Under the pieces are notes generated by a model, which saw only the letters and a list, made by a program, of their open reading frames with translations, was not told the origin of the DNA and ran no database searches. This document shows, one piece after another, positions 46,859 through 57,894 of a stretch of 64,000 nucleotides of DNA. The DNA lies in NCBI GenBank assembly GCA_013176395.1, contig JABMLP010000002.1:1116001-1180000 (forward strand). The letters are read 5' to 3'. The position numbers and the translations under genes were made by a program. Position 1 is the first letter of the stretch, and every line of letters starts with the position of its first letter. Origin of the DNA: Venturia oleaginea (lineage: Eukaryota; Ascomycota; Dothideomycetes; Venturiales; Venturiaceae).

Positions 46859-48471
46859 CTAATAACTCACACCAGCGCCCCAACCCGAATGTAAGGGCCT
46901 ATCATCATCCCTCTGCGTATTCCTCTTCTGCTCCAACTTCAGTATATCCCTAGGCTTTACCTTCTTCTGCTCCATCAACATGGAATTCGTCCTTATAGAA
47001 CCCACATCATCAACCTCCACCTGCACCTCCGTTGTCTTGCCAATTTCCAAAACCTTGGGCGGTTTGGTGATGACGGCGACGTTCGTGAAACCACCCCTGA
47101 CATATTCGATTTCTTCGTTATCGTTCCAGCTGCTTCGGGAGGATTCGGCGATGGTGTAGGGACGGTAGATGTTGTTCCTTAGTTCGGCGAGGGTGGAAGG
47201 GGGGACGAGGGGGAGATCTGTGGAGGGGGAGGAGAGGGCGGAATCTAGATGTGTGGTGTCGATGTTGATGGTCAGACTGTCTTCACCTCCAGAGCGGATC
47301 GTGTCTCTGCTCTGAACCTTTGTGAGAGGTTGTTGGGAGTATGGGCGGTTGTGAGGATCGTGGGAATGATCGCTGGTGTTGGTACTTGTTAGGTCTAGAG
47401 TCTGTTGTGGATATGCGGGATACTGCAGGCTTCTGAGTGGACTGAGAGGATGTGCGGAATGATGAATTGGCTGGGCTGCGGGTCGGAAGGCGCTTGGTGT
47501 AGCGAGAAGACGTATTCGTGGGATTATGGCTGTGATGAGGGAGAGGTGCACGACTACGTTTGTGGTTATGGCGAAGTCGACGGAGCTCCAGGTGAAGTCG
47601 TCGGCCCGGAAACTTTGGGATGCAAGAGAGACTTGCAGCATGGTGACGATAGGGACGCTTTGGGGTATTGTCAGTCTGAAAGAGGGACTCGACTGTGTGC
47701 TACCACTTACACCAATCGGGACATGAACAGAATTATGATCGTGGTTCTCACCCTACCGTCCATCTTGAGATTCCATATCTTCGAGGCTACGTACAAGGCT
47801 AGGAATGTGTCCGTAACGATGTTGAAAGATCCCACAGAGAACCAAATTCCATCCCGATGTGGGCAATTCGAAGGTGAACTATTCCATGGACTCGACAGCC
47901 TGCATTGAAACAGTATCGCGGGGATAGAAAAGCAAGCCCAGGTGCCAATACTTGCTACGGGACCTGACCACAGTATCGGTGCCCTATCGATTGATAGCCG
48001 GCGCAAAAGCAATGAAACGGAGATTTTCGAAAAGGTCATGGCGAAAATCCCCAGAACCTGAGAGGAGTAGGTGAACTAGTAAGAGGAGTTATGACAGGCT
48101 ATCTGCAATTGAAGAGACTGATGGTACCTCGAAATAGCGACTCAAATCAGTCTCTGCCACGGTTTTTACATGCCTTCCCAAACCATGATGGGAAGCCCAT
48201 ATCCATGTTATGCTCTGCGTCAGAGTGGTTGCCTACGACAATTAGCTCCAGCTCTCGAAAGTGATATCCTTCTTGACGAAAGAATTGCGTGTCCTACCAC
48301 AGCAGCGAAAATGAACAAATCATCCCGTCGCACTTGAATCTTCTTCCTCACGGCAATCAGGGTCCGGAGTGAGATGAAAAGCACTGACAAGAAAACGGTA
48401 CTCCCAGCGAAGACAATAATGGCTGAGCTACGGTCATGGGTGATTGTGGCATTCATGCCGCTCACGTCCAT
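46859..48471 (-). CDS. fungal rhodopsin-like (PTH11-type) seven-helix membrane protein
   Basis: Integral membrane protein of the fungal rhodopsin-domain group that includes PTH11-like candidate receptors. Exons on the minus strand: 48298-48471, 48128-48232, 47711-48057 and 46859-47675, giving 480 residues. The N-terminus lacks a signal peptide and goes straight into helix 1 (SAIIVFAGSTVFLSVLFISL). This is followed by VRRDDLFIFAAVV, HHGLGRHVKTV and FAMTFSKISVSLLLRRL. Then come a loop containing a Cys (FQCRLSSPWN), TDTFLALYVASKIWNLKMDG and a last helix FAITTNVVVHLSLITAIIP. The 230-residue cytosolic tail is hydrophilic and ends KRNTQRDDDRPLHSGWGAG. No CFEM domain precedes the helices, so it is not a full PTH11. 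Ligand unknown. Confidence 0.82.
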
Positions 48472-49285
48472 TGCATTGTCCTACCAACATGAACAAAGAG
48501 CTGAAAGGGCGCGTGTATCGTGTAGCAGAGTCACAACAACATATGTAGAAGGAAGATAGGAAATGACCGTCTGCCATGCTTTTGAAAACGCCAAGGATGG
48601 TGTACAGACCGCCCCTCATACGAAATGATGCGCAAGGAAGGGGTGGGGTGGATGTCGCGTGGAATATTCTATGCGGCTGCGGATGGATTCCTTGCTGGAG
48701 AGAAGGCGATTACATACATTGGCCCTCACTACTGCTCTGGTCGCATCTCTGATCGTTGAGTTATACTGTTGATGTTTGATTCGTGGACATGTGAGGAGGA
48801 TGTTGGATCTTGTGCGTCGAGCATTCGCGGATCTTTCCAAGGAAGTCGGATACGCGACTCGCGATAAGACCCACTAGAACTATATTTCTCGGGTTTCCAT
48901 CCTGAACAAAGTAGTGGCTTTAGATTTGCTGTGTGAGGTTTGGCCTACCGACTTCAAAGTCAGACTGATGTCCTGATCTTTTCCATCTTCGAGCCTGCAT
49001 TGTCTCTTCCGTCACGATGGAACAGAAATCTTGTAGATCAGAGTACATATCCGACGTCTGTCGTTGGTGGCGAGAGGCGTTTTAAGTTAACACAGGCGTT
49101 ATTGACAGGTCGGAGACTGGTCCGTGGAACCTCCCAAGTGCATGTACTCCTAATTTTCTCACTTTTTGACAGAAAGTTCCACTGCCTATCTACAAAGTCG
49201 AAATTTTTTGACGAAGAATATCTGGACCAATCCTGCTCTTGAAGCTTTGACATCCTGTAGCATTCGAATTTCCCTGACGGCGCTC
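48472..49285. other. divergent intergenic region
   Basis: About 0.8 kb between the rhodopsin-like gene (-) and the cutinase pseudogene (+). No feature recognised. Confidence 0.45.
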
Positions 49286-49615
49286 ATGTCAACTAAGATG
49301 TGGAACTTTGGAGTCGTTCTTTTAACCATCACACTGAGCGCGGCAGTCAACTCTCAAAGATGCAAGCCAATGCCGAAGGCAGTTGATAGCATGGGTTGGA
49401 AGATGGGCCCAGCAGTCGCTATCAATCCAAAGGATGTGCCAGAAGGCTGTTCGGATTTTGAGGTCATCATTGGTGAGTTGAGTCAGATTGAATTTGTATA
49501 GATGGGAGATGTAAATGGAGTACAGCAGGAGGAACCAGCGAGACGAATTCAGTCAACAATGGGAAATTCGGGTCAATAGTTGGCGAACCAATTATGGGAA
49601 ATCTGACATCGATTA

Positions 49616-49657
49616 ACGTATTCCACCATCGAGCGGGTCAACCCATTGAGCGGGTCA
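49616..49657. repeat. left terminal inverted repeat of the Fot-like element
   Basis: Reads ACGTATTCCACCATCGAG then CGGGTCAACCCATTGAGC and GGGTCA. It matches the right end in inverted orientation with two mismatches, both C/T. Confidence 0.95.
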
Positions 49658-49698
49658 AAAAGGCTTGGCACGACCAACTTATGTTACGACTCTTCAAT

Positions 49699-50958
49699 TT
49701 AATCGCTATCAACAATAGATTCTAAGTCCGTCGTGCTGCTATCTGATTCAGAAGATATCTCGATATCTCTTTTACAAGTTCGCGCATTATGCCCAGCTGC
49801 GCCGCAGTTCCTACAGCGCCGTTGAATTGGTCGGGCTGTTTCTTGACCACCACTACCACGAGCCTTCTTTGATCCCTGAGGCGCTATAGACGCCTCTGCA
49901 GCTACCTGCGCTGCTGCAGTCCCATACTCAATAGTACCACCTTGCTGGATCCACTTCCTTTTGCGCGATTTTCGGTTCGTTGTTACTGCTAATTGCTCTT
50001 CAAGCTCGCGGTTACGCGCAACAAGCAGAACGTTTTGGTGTAGCATCAATTCAGCGCCCTTAACAAGCTGGGAAAAGCCTGCCTGCGCAGTACTGGTGAC
50101 CGAGTAAAGGACTCGCTTACGAGCTTGGATTGGGATCCAAATTCATAAGTATTACTTGGAGTCTTGGACTGCCACGGCGCTTCTGGGAGATGGGTTTCTG
50201 GCGGGGTTCGTAGCCGTACTTCAAGGCGATCCAACACCACCTGCGCGTCGATAGGGACTAGCCCTACTGCCTCAAAAGCCTTTTGACAGTTCTCTTTCGT
50301 AAACACGTCGAAAAACGCGTCTTTGAAGACAGGGAGAAAGCCTTCTTTGTTGATATGGTACACGCGTCGGCGTGCCAAGTCCCGGACGCGTTGGGAGTAC
50401 TTGCGCTTCAACGGCGAGAAACAGACCACGTCAAGGGGCTGGAGTATATGCGACGAGTGCGATGTCATGCAGAGGGTTATAATCTTGTTTTCGAGGCAGT
50501 AGTCCTTGAAATCCTGGCTGAGATGGCTCTCATGGCCGTCCAAAATAAGCAGCCTGTATCCTATCCTTAGCTCGATTGAAGGCCATCTTGAGCTTATCTG
50601 AGCCCGTTATGAACCTCTCAGCCCAGTTTTTCCCTACTGGCTCTCCACCGCGTACACCCAGTAGTTTATCCGCCATATCTGCTACCTCACACAGCCGGGG
50701 CGCGAATCCTCGCGAATCGAGGTCGAGGATGTATTGGACGATTGTCTGCTCTTCAGTCGTAGTGAGCTTGTGTCGGGCGTTGCGAGTATCTAGGCGATAC
50801 GTAATTCCGTTATATCGCCTAGTTAATGTTGAAGGAGGTATATCAAACGCCTCAGCAGCGCGCCGGAGGCTTCGGAATTGGTGGGTATTGTAGGCAGAAA
50901 GGGCAAGCTGGATTCTGCCTTCTCTGTTAGATGATTGCGCGTTTTGTTGTTGAGACAT
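49699..50958 (-). pseudogene. Fot1/pogo-like transposase, deleted and frameshifted
   Basis: From the ATG at 50958 the N-terminal part has two helix-turn-helix DNA-binding segments: a pipsqueak-type one (SLRRAAEAFDIPPSTLTRRY) and a Tc5/CENP-B type (DMADKLLGVRGGEPVGKNW). It reaches FNRAKDRI and then jumps straight into LLILDGHESHLSQ, the second catalytic-Asp motif. The segment with the first catalytic Asp (DETGF region) is absent. The junction near 50549-50560 shows a duplicated GGATA. The rest includes SHSSHILQPLD with the third acidic residue and SPLKRKYSQRVRDL. A frameshift around 50085-50110 separates the last part, which ends in a CCHC zinc knuckle (CRNCGAAGHNARTC) and an acidic tail. It cannot encode an active enzyme and would need help from an intact copy to move. 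Confidence 0.9.
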
Positions 50959-50996
50959 ATTGTGTTGATAAGGGAGCAGCTGGTCTTGGCATAAAC

Positions 50997-51038
50997 TGAC
51001 CCGCTCGATGGGTTGACCCACTCGATGGTGGAATACGT
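50997..51038. repeat. right terminal inverted repeat of the Fot-like element
   Basis: Inverted match to 49616-49657 (40 of 42). It is followed directly by the TA target duplication at 51039-51040. Confidence 0.95.
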
Positions 51039-51559
51039 TATGCCAAATGTGCGAGACTATCCTGTTCAGGTATTCTCACGTACTGGTCCAGAACATGTGC
51101 CCTTTTATGGCTCACGAGGACAGTATCCCGTATCCTCCAATGCTATGGCCGATACGACGACGGGCCGAATCGATGTCGTTAACCGCCTTACCAAGCAGTC
51201 CACCGCATGCCCGAACCAAAAGTTTGCATTCCTGCTCTCTAGGTGCAGCAGTAATTCATGCTGCCGGAGCCAAGATGCCACCTGCCCTGATTCCCAAGGT
51301 TCTTGCCGTTGTGCTTTATGGAGATCCGATGATGGTGATCCCCGGAGGAACTGGAAAGCTACTGGCTGCACTGCAGGGTCGTCTTCTGGACAACTGCTCT
51401 AAAGGTGATGACACTTGCGATCGAGCTGGAAAGTGCTTCTCTCCTCACCTCTACTATGTACAGAAGCCGTGGGTTGATCGTGGTGTCAGATTCATCGAAG
51501 CGGCCTTCAAGGGAAGCCCAATGCCCGCACAAACGGGTGGGACACTTACATTGACTTGA

Positions 51560-52049
51560 AAACACGCAAAGCTAGTCAAGGGGATTATAGAAGGCTAATA
51601 GCAAGCGCTCTTTCCTCTCTTTGTGAAATTAAACAAAGCTCACCAAAAGTTAACTATGATTCGAGTGTGAGAGCCAGTTGGACCGTACGGAAAGTGATAC
51701 TCACCATTATCTCAACAAACTCGAAGGCAAGGAGCTTGTGTCCTGCCACTATCCACCAAACATTTCAGGCCACAAGCACGCCGGCAATAAATGAAGAGTA
51801 GGCCAAACAGGGAACCGTTCTTTCCTCTTTGGAGAGAGGGCATCTTTCTCAGGTGCACGGGCAGGTGCTGTTTGAAAAAGAGGAGCTATCAGTCTACGTC
51901 ATACCGGACCTCTCCCTTGTTTTCCCCCGGTGCAAGAGCACTCCGTCATTCCACTTGCAGGAATACATTCGTTGCTCGAACTGATATCTGTGACAGCAAC
52001 ACCAGTATCCAACTCTCCCTCAACGATGCTATCCTAAATCCTTGTTCGC
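51560..52049. other. convergent intergenic region
   Basis: This is 490 bases between the cutinase pseudogene (+) and DNA2 (-). Nothing recognised. Confidence 0.45.
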
Positions 52050-55000
52050 TCATAAAACATCATTAACAATATCCCTCAGCACAGGTCTACTCCCAAACAA
52101 TGCCTTCTTCCCTACCGTGCCTTTATTCACAGGAACCCGCCCTCTCTTAACATTCCTATTCCCAAGAGCCTCCCCAAGCACCGTCCTCTTCTCCGGACTC
52201 GACCGCGGCTTTTTACTAGGACTTATCCCCGCATTAACTGCTTTCCTCTTCATGGCCGGACTAGCAGCATCACACTGACTGCCCACCATCTCACTAAAGA
52301 AATGTCCGTCTTCAGCTCCAACAGGCAAATCCCTCAACCACCCCTCCTGGGCACAAATATCAACCATACCCTTCAACACATCGCCACCTTGGAGTAGTGT
52401 TTTCTTACTTCCGATGAGAACAAGTTTACTACGAGCACGTGTGAGAGCAACATTGACTCTTCGCCAATCTTTCAACAGTTCTCCCACTTGTCCATCATTG
52501 TTCGATCGGGCGAAAGACACGATGACGACTTCCTTGTCTCTTCCTTGGAACTTGTCGGCAGTGTGCAGCTCCACGCCGCCAGCCGGAGCATGACCATTGC
52601 TTGCTGATGAGCTGGCGGCGCTCTTGAGGTTTTGTCTCAAGAGTGCCAGCTGAGAGCGGTAGAAAGTAATGACGCCGATTTCCGAGGCTGAGATACCGGC
52701 GCTGAGAAAGAGATGGACAAATTGCGTGACTAGTGCACCTTCGAGGGGATTCGTGATGCGGTTTCCATTGGCGTTTTCAGCAGAGAGGGGCAGGAGTAAA
52801 TCAGTATTGAAGAAGAGGACTTTATTATCCGGGTCGAGTGTGTGCGCGAGGTGGCAGGAGTGAGAAGATGGTCCCGGGCACGGCGATTTCGGTCGGAGCT
52901 GTGAAGCCATCGAGCCCGAGGTTGTGGAGAAATGGTGAGTTGGCAATGCGTCGGGGTTGGGTATGCTCAAAGACCTCGTAGCGACAGCATCGTTGCCGCA
53001 CTTGAGGCGTCCGCTGTAGATGAGTCTGTTCGAAAGCAACATAACATCTTCGCACATTCTGTACTGATGCTCGAGAATTACGAGAGCATCAGCGTGACCT
53101 TCAGAGAGCATGCGGAATAGACTCATATCCAGTCCGCCTTCCTGAGCCTCCTTGTTCTGCACCAATGGAGGTAGCTGAAAGTGATCGCCGACCAGAATGA
53201 ACGCCTTGGCCATTCGCAATGGCCCAAGACACACAGGTAGCGTGATCTGCGATGCTTCGTCCACGATACAGTAATCGAATGTTCGCTTTGAGAACAATGC
53301 ATGATTGACACCGAGACAGGTCGTTGCGACAACAGGAGAATTGCACCACGAATCCTGAACTTCCTGCAATGACCCTTTTTGCTGTGAGCCCAGGATCGCG
53401 AACTCCTGAACTTGTGGATGGATCTTCGCGACGACGCCCAACCGCAATATATCGAAACCGGCATTGCGAACTTTCAGTAGAATATTGTCGACAGCAGTAT
53501 GTGTGTATGAAGTCAGAAGCACACTCTTCCCCTTGGCGACCAAAGCTCGGATGATGTGGGCGATGGTGGTGGTTTTGCCAGTGCCAGGCATACCGAGAAC
53601 CAGTGCGTAGTCCTGAGCTGCCATGACTTTCTCTACGGCAGCCCTCTGGTCAGAGTTCATGCCTGCTTGACTGGGCAGCGATGCAGTACTCGCCACGGAC
53701 CTGAACCGTGGTTCACGGTTGTTGACGATGGCAGCTCTGAGGTCTGCAGCTTTGAAGACGGTATCATTCATGATCTGAATCATATTGTTGCGTGCAGTCG
53801 CCATCCCGTTTGCAAACTCGTCTTTGTCGAGGCGATAGAGGACAGGCTCAGCATTTTCAAGCTGTGTGGCTTCGGTTGATGACAGCCGATTGTTCATCTC
53901 CAGAGCACCGATAAAGTCTTGATTGTTCTGGAAATGAAATCCTGCTCGTCGCGTGCGGGCATTGTGAAGGCTTCGGTCGACAGCCACACTGATCTTTCGC
54001 TTGGTGACTCGGGTTACGTAGCCATTAGCGAGAGCATAATGTCCGTTCTCGTCCGAGATGACAACTGGTTCACCAACCGTGATTTGCGATTCAGCGAAAC
54101 TAAAGCCTGAAGAAGCGAACTGCTTGGTGAAGGTGTACCCGTAGCGATTGATCTTGGACGCGCCAGTCAACTCGCTTGCTGAACCAGGCTCGATAACCAC
54201 GTTGCCAAAACATCTACCCAGCTTTTCTCGCTGTTCACTCAGCATTGTCCAAAGTTCTCGGGTGAACCTTTTCATCTCAGTCTCCTCTTTGGTAAGTAGG
54301 TGGTCCCACTTCTTGAAGAATTCTTGATCAGCTGGCGTGAGATACTTCACCAATTCCTCGTACTTTCCCTTGTTAACAATCGTGTCGCCGGTACCTCCTT
54401 CTGCGAGTTTGTGGTACAGGAAACAAGTTGATTGAGCATAGCAATTGTTGCATAATCTCTGCTGTGATCCGGGTAGCATCCCCGGTAGCTGGAGGCGTTC
54501 GCGCACAAAGCAAGCGAGTTCGTTTCGTTTTATGATCATATGGATGAGCTCTTGGCGAACAGCTTGAACTCTTGTGGTCTGCGATGTTTCCATGTAATAG
54601 AGTATGCCATCGGTGACCTCAACATCATATCGATCTGAGATCAGCAGTGTGTAGAGGGCGGTCTGGGCGAAATGACTCTCGCTAACACGCTTGCCGGTTT
54701 TGAGCTCGAATGGAACGGTCAGTATGCGCGACTCGGCTCCATCGCTAACAGTGACTTGGATCGTTGCGTCGACATTTCCCTTCAGGCCATAATTAGGTGA
54801 CCAGATGTGCTCTTCGACATCGAGCAATCTTTTTATGCCCATGGTGAACTCCTGACCACTTCTGCCCTTGAAGACGGCATCGCGCTGAAGACTGGTTAGT
54901 TGATTTGGAGGTCGAGTAAATTTCGTTGACCTACTTTTGGTATGCTCGATATGAAAACCTCAGCCCATCCTTGAATCTCCGAGAACTTGCTCTTGATGTG

Positions 55001-57453
55001 CTCTTGGACCTGATTCACGCTGAGACCGATCTCAACCATAGTCTCATAGTGCCGTGGTAACAAGTCTTCCATGATCTTGACAAGAGACGCATTGTCCCAG
55101 GTGTTCGCTTTCAACGCTTCTTGGAAGAGTTCGTGAAGCATATGGCCATACATCATGGGCGCACTAGCCTCGCCGGTGGCTTTCACTCGGTCCTGCAGTA
55201 CAGCTCTGCGTAAGCAACTGAATGAGTCTGCTATCACGGTTGCCGAGATGAGATGATCAGGATGGAGAACGAGAATGTTGTGATTGTCATCAACGATGCA
55301 TTGACCGTGCTTGTCAAAACTGCCGGTAATATGGACAAACGAGCCAACTGTACAAGGCGTCTCAAACCAGGATTGCCGCAGTATTACGTTCCTCAGCAGT
55401 TTTGTCACGGGTTCTTCGACGATGATGACCTACAAAGCATTTAGCTTGAATACTCATGGCATATGGAAGTTATTTACCTTTTCTGCTTGTTTTCGCCCTC
55501 TGACATCGGTGTACGTGCTTTCTTGGACCATAGTGATCAGGTAGCGTTGGATGGCTCGACGATTCAGTTCACTCTCCACTAGATTAGCCAACTATCTATT
55601 TCTATTGGATGCAGTACATACATGGAGAGGCGCGGCGCCACTCGCCTGGAAAGCCTGTGTGGCTGCTATCTCAGCAGCAGCGAACAGCCCATCATCAATG
55701 CCATCATCGCCAAACTCGTCATCTGAAAGAATTTCTACAGCTTGCTTGCTAGTCATACCATTCGCCGTACAAGGCTCTGGTTCTTGTGGGGCTTTTTGCC
55801 GCGGTAAAGATTTGGTCGCCTGACTTTCATACACAGTTGCAACCAGCTCAAAATCTTCTGCGAATAGATCATCATCGTCATCACCAAATTCATCTTCCAT
55901 AGGTTGAGGTTTCATAGGAGCGATGATGGTAGGTGGTCGGAAAGGAGCCTGGGGTTGATGGCGCAGTGGTGCTTGTGCTTGGATGCGAGTCGGCACTTGA
56001 GGTTGCTTTCGTGCTGGTAACGGCAATTTGGCCTGATTTCGTTCTGGCGTTTGAGACTGATTTCGCTGTGGCTGCGGTGGTTGATATTTAGGTAGAGGTA
56101 TTGATTGCGGAACAGGGGGAGGAGCGGGTCGCTCTTCCACGATGGTGGGAAGATGTTGCACTGGCGGTCCAGACTGGGAATGTGTTACAACAGCCGTGCT
56201 TTCGAATTCCTCGAGCATGTCGAAGTCGATATCATCGTCCCCGTACTCTGATGACGGGGCTTGGCTCTTTCGTACTCCAGCACTCCCTCGCGGGGTACCT
56301 TTGAATGGTTGACTGACAGGGCTTTCTTCCATCGGGCTTTCCTCTTCCCGCACAGCAGCAAGATGATATGACGGAGAATCTGCCTCTTCTTGGATAGTCC
56401 TTTCAGGCAGCGGTGAAGAGCTTGACAGACCTGCTGGTACTGTCGCCGGTGGCTTTGAAAGAGACTCTTTCATTCGCTCTAGTAGCAGTCCAACCTTGGA
56501 TTTCATCGGCGATCCATTTTCATGCTCTCCGGGGCTATCCTCAGGCGGCTCATCTTCGCGCGGCACAACACGCCTTCTCTTGTTTTTTGTCGCAGACACT
56601 GGCCACTCAATTCCACAACTTGCCCATCTCCTAAGCCCGCTTATGCTGCCCTTTGTTGCTGACGACCCTGGTGAGGGGTCGCGTAGAAGGTGAGCAAAAG
56701 CTGTTGATGTGCTGTTCGGGTCTGTCCCGTCATTTCCATGCGCATATCTACTCCAAAGATCCGCAGCTGGATCAGCTCGTGGCGTCTTTAAGGATTGTTG
56801 TAACCTCTGCACGTCGAAAGGCTCCCTCGAGAGACTTGCTGGTTCTGGTTGAGAGGACGCAGGCGAGGAACTCTTTCCGCGTTTTCTTTTCCGAACAGGG
56901 GTGACATTGGGTCTTGAGCTTGTTGGTGTTGCATTGTGCATCCACAGGACCTCCTCTTTCGCGGGCGTTTCTTTCGGCTGGGAGACGACTCTCTCTTCCG
57001 GAACTCCAATCAAGTCCGATAGTGGCAATCGCATCGCTGGTGTGGATGGAGGCAAAGACTCACTCCTGACTTCGGCATTCATCTGACGCATTGGCTTGAC
57101 CGGTGTCTGTTTTGGAGCTTCCGTCCGCTGGTGTTTGTTTTCTTTGTCCGCTTCGTCCTGGGTGCGATTACTGGAAGACTTCCCTTCTATAAACGTGAAA
57201 GCTTTGAGCTTCGTTCTTGTCTGACTGCCAGGCATAATGGGAGTGGTAGGTAGAGCTGGTCTGGTGTAGTTTGGCTTTTGATAAGGAGGTCGCTGACCAT
57301 TATAGTAAGGACGTCGAGCTCCTGAATAATGCTGTCGCTTTGAGTTCTGTATGGGATGTTAGGGATACGTAAAGCAACTGCTGAGGTTCACCAGCATACG
57401 TTGTTGCCGTGGTCCTGGTCGAAGAAGGACTTTTGTTTCTTAGCATTGAACAT
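52050..57453 (-). CDS. DNA2: DNA2, ATP-dependent helicase/nuclease of Okazaki fragment maturation and DNA end resection
   Basis: Nuclease-helicase that cuts long flaps and resects double-strand breaks, in nucleus and possibly mitochondria. Exons on the minus strand: 57400-57453, 55618-57346, 55478-55578, 54935-55429 and 52050-54884, giving 1737 residues. The first about 600 residues are disordered, with a repeat-like Pro/Gln/Arg stretch (ARKQPQVPTRIQAQAPLRHQ). Nuclease domain: DSFSCLRRAVLQDR (first iron-sulfur Cys), MYGHMLHELFQ, GNVDATI (Asp about 832), PFELKTGK (Glu853, Lys855) and LCNNCYAQSTC (other three Cys). SF1B helicase: GMPGTGKTTT (Lys about 1230), DYCIVDEASQ, VGDHFQLPPLV, LEHQYRMCEDV, DKFQGRDKEVVIVSF, NVALTRARSKL. 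A lysine/arginine-rich tail may be a nuclear signal. The start at 57453 is the first ATG giving a frame through the short first intron; the ATG at 57235 is an alternative. Confidence 0.94.
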
Positions 57454-57894
57454 GGGGAACGCGAGGCTGGAGGGCAACAACGCGTTCGCGTCACGGTCAA
57501 TGTTGTGATGTCTGCACGTGAGTGGGTACCTCCGGAGGTATCACGTTATGATCTTGGGTGAATGACTCGCGAAGCTTTGAGAGAACCGAGGGGATTGATC
57601 GATGTGTCGTTAGTCCGGACGGAGTAGATAGTTGGTGATCAAGATATGCCCGCCAACTGTGATTTGTCAATCATCTATCTCTCTCTTCACCTGCAAAATC
57701 CAATCATATCGTTCCGAGTCTCTATTCCAGCCGTGTTCTCTGCGCTTTGATTGCTCCGTCTCGAACGTCTCGAACGCCACGAACGCCGATATTCCTGCTT
57801 ATCCGGCTAAGCTCCCAGGCCGTTAGCCTGTTACCCGATAGAGCTCCCCATCGCAAAACACCATCCGACAATTGGAATACACTTACCCTCCAAA
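57454..57894. other. divergent promoter between DNA2 and the 2-oxodicarboxylate carrier gene
   Basis: This is 441 bases serving two divergent genes. A short repeat GAACGTCTCGAACGCCACGA at about 57762-57781 is present. Nothing else is recognised. Confidence 0.45.

Larger units (their letters stand above)
49616..51038. mobile_element. Fot1/pogo-type (Tc1-mariner superfamily) DNA transposon, internally deleted
   Basis: This is a 1423 bp element flanked by a TA duplication (49614-49615 and 51039-51040). It has 42 bp terminal inverted repeats (49616-49657 and 50997-51038) beginning ACGTATTCCACCATCGAG and matching at 40 of 42 positions. Within each TIR, GAGYGGGTCA is repeated. Its only coding content is a broken transposase on the minus strand. 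Removing the element with one TA restores the cutinase frame exactly, so the insertion is recent relative to the gene's coding constraint. Confidence 0.95.
49286..51559 (+). pseudogene. cutinase (CE5) pseudogene split by a Fot/pogo-like transposon
   Basis: Remnant of a secreted cutinase. It begins with a signal peptide (MWNFGVVLLTITLSAAVNS) and CSDFEVIIAGGTSE, the usual cutinase start after splicing of intron 49473-49525. The frame continues to NGKFGSIVGEPIMGNLTSI. A 1423 bp element then interrupts it at a TA (49614-49615). After the element the frame resumes with MPNVRDYPVQ; a second intron (51070-51123) leads to YPVSSNAMADTTTGRIDVV and NRLTKQSTACPNQKFA. Here the expected GYSQG nucleophile motif is missing. 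Only a 3' splice-site-like TTCCTGCTCTCTAG remains before GAAVIHAAGAKMPP. Further on, LYGDPMM, CDRAGKCFSPHLYYV (Asp and His region) and the stop are intact. Both lesions are incompatible with a working enzyme. The ATG at 49298 is an alternative start. Confidence 0.88.

Noticed and set aside
52825..53055. 76-codon frame overlapping the DNA2 helicase region in another phase
   Set aside because: The main DNA2 frame keeps conserved motifs on both sides and aligns to the family through this stretch, so no frameshift is needed.
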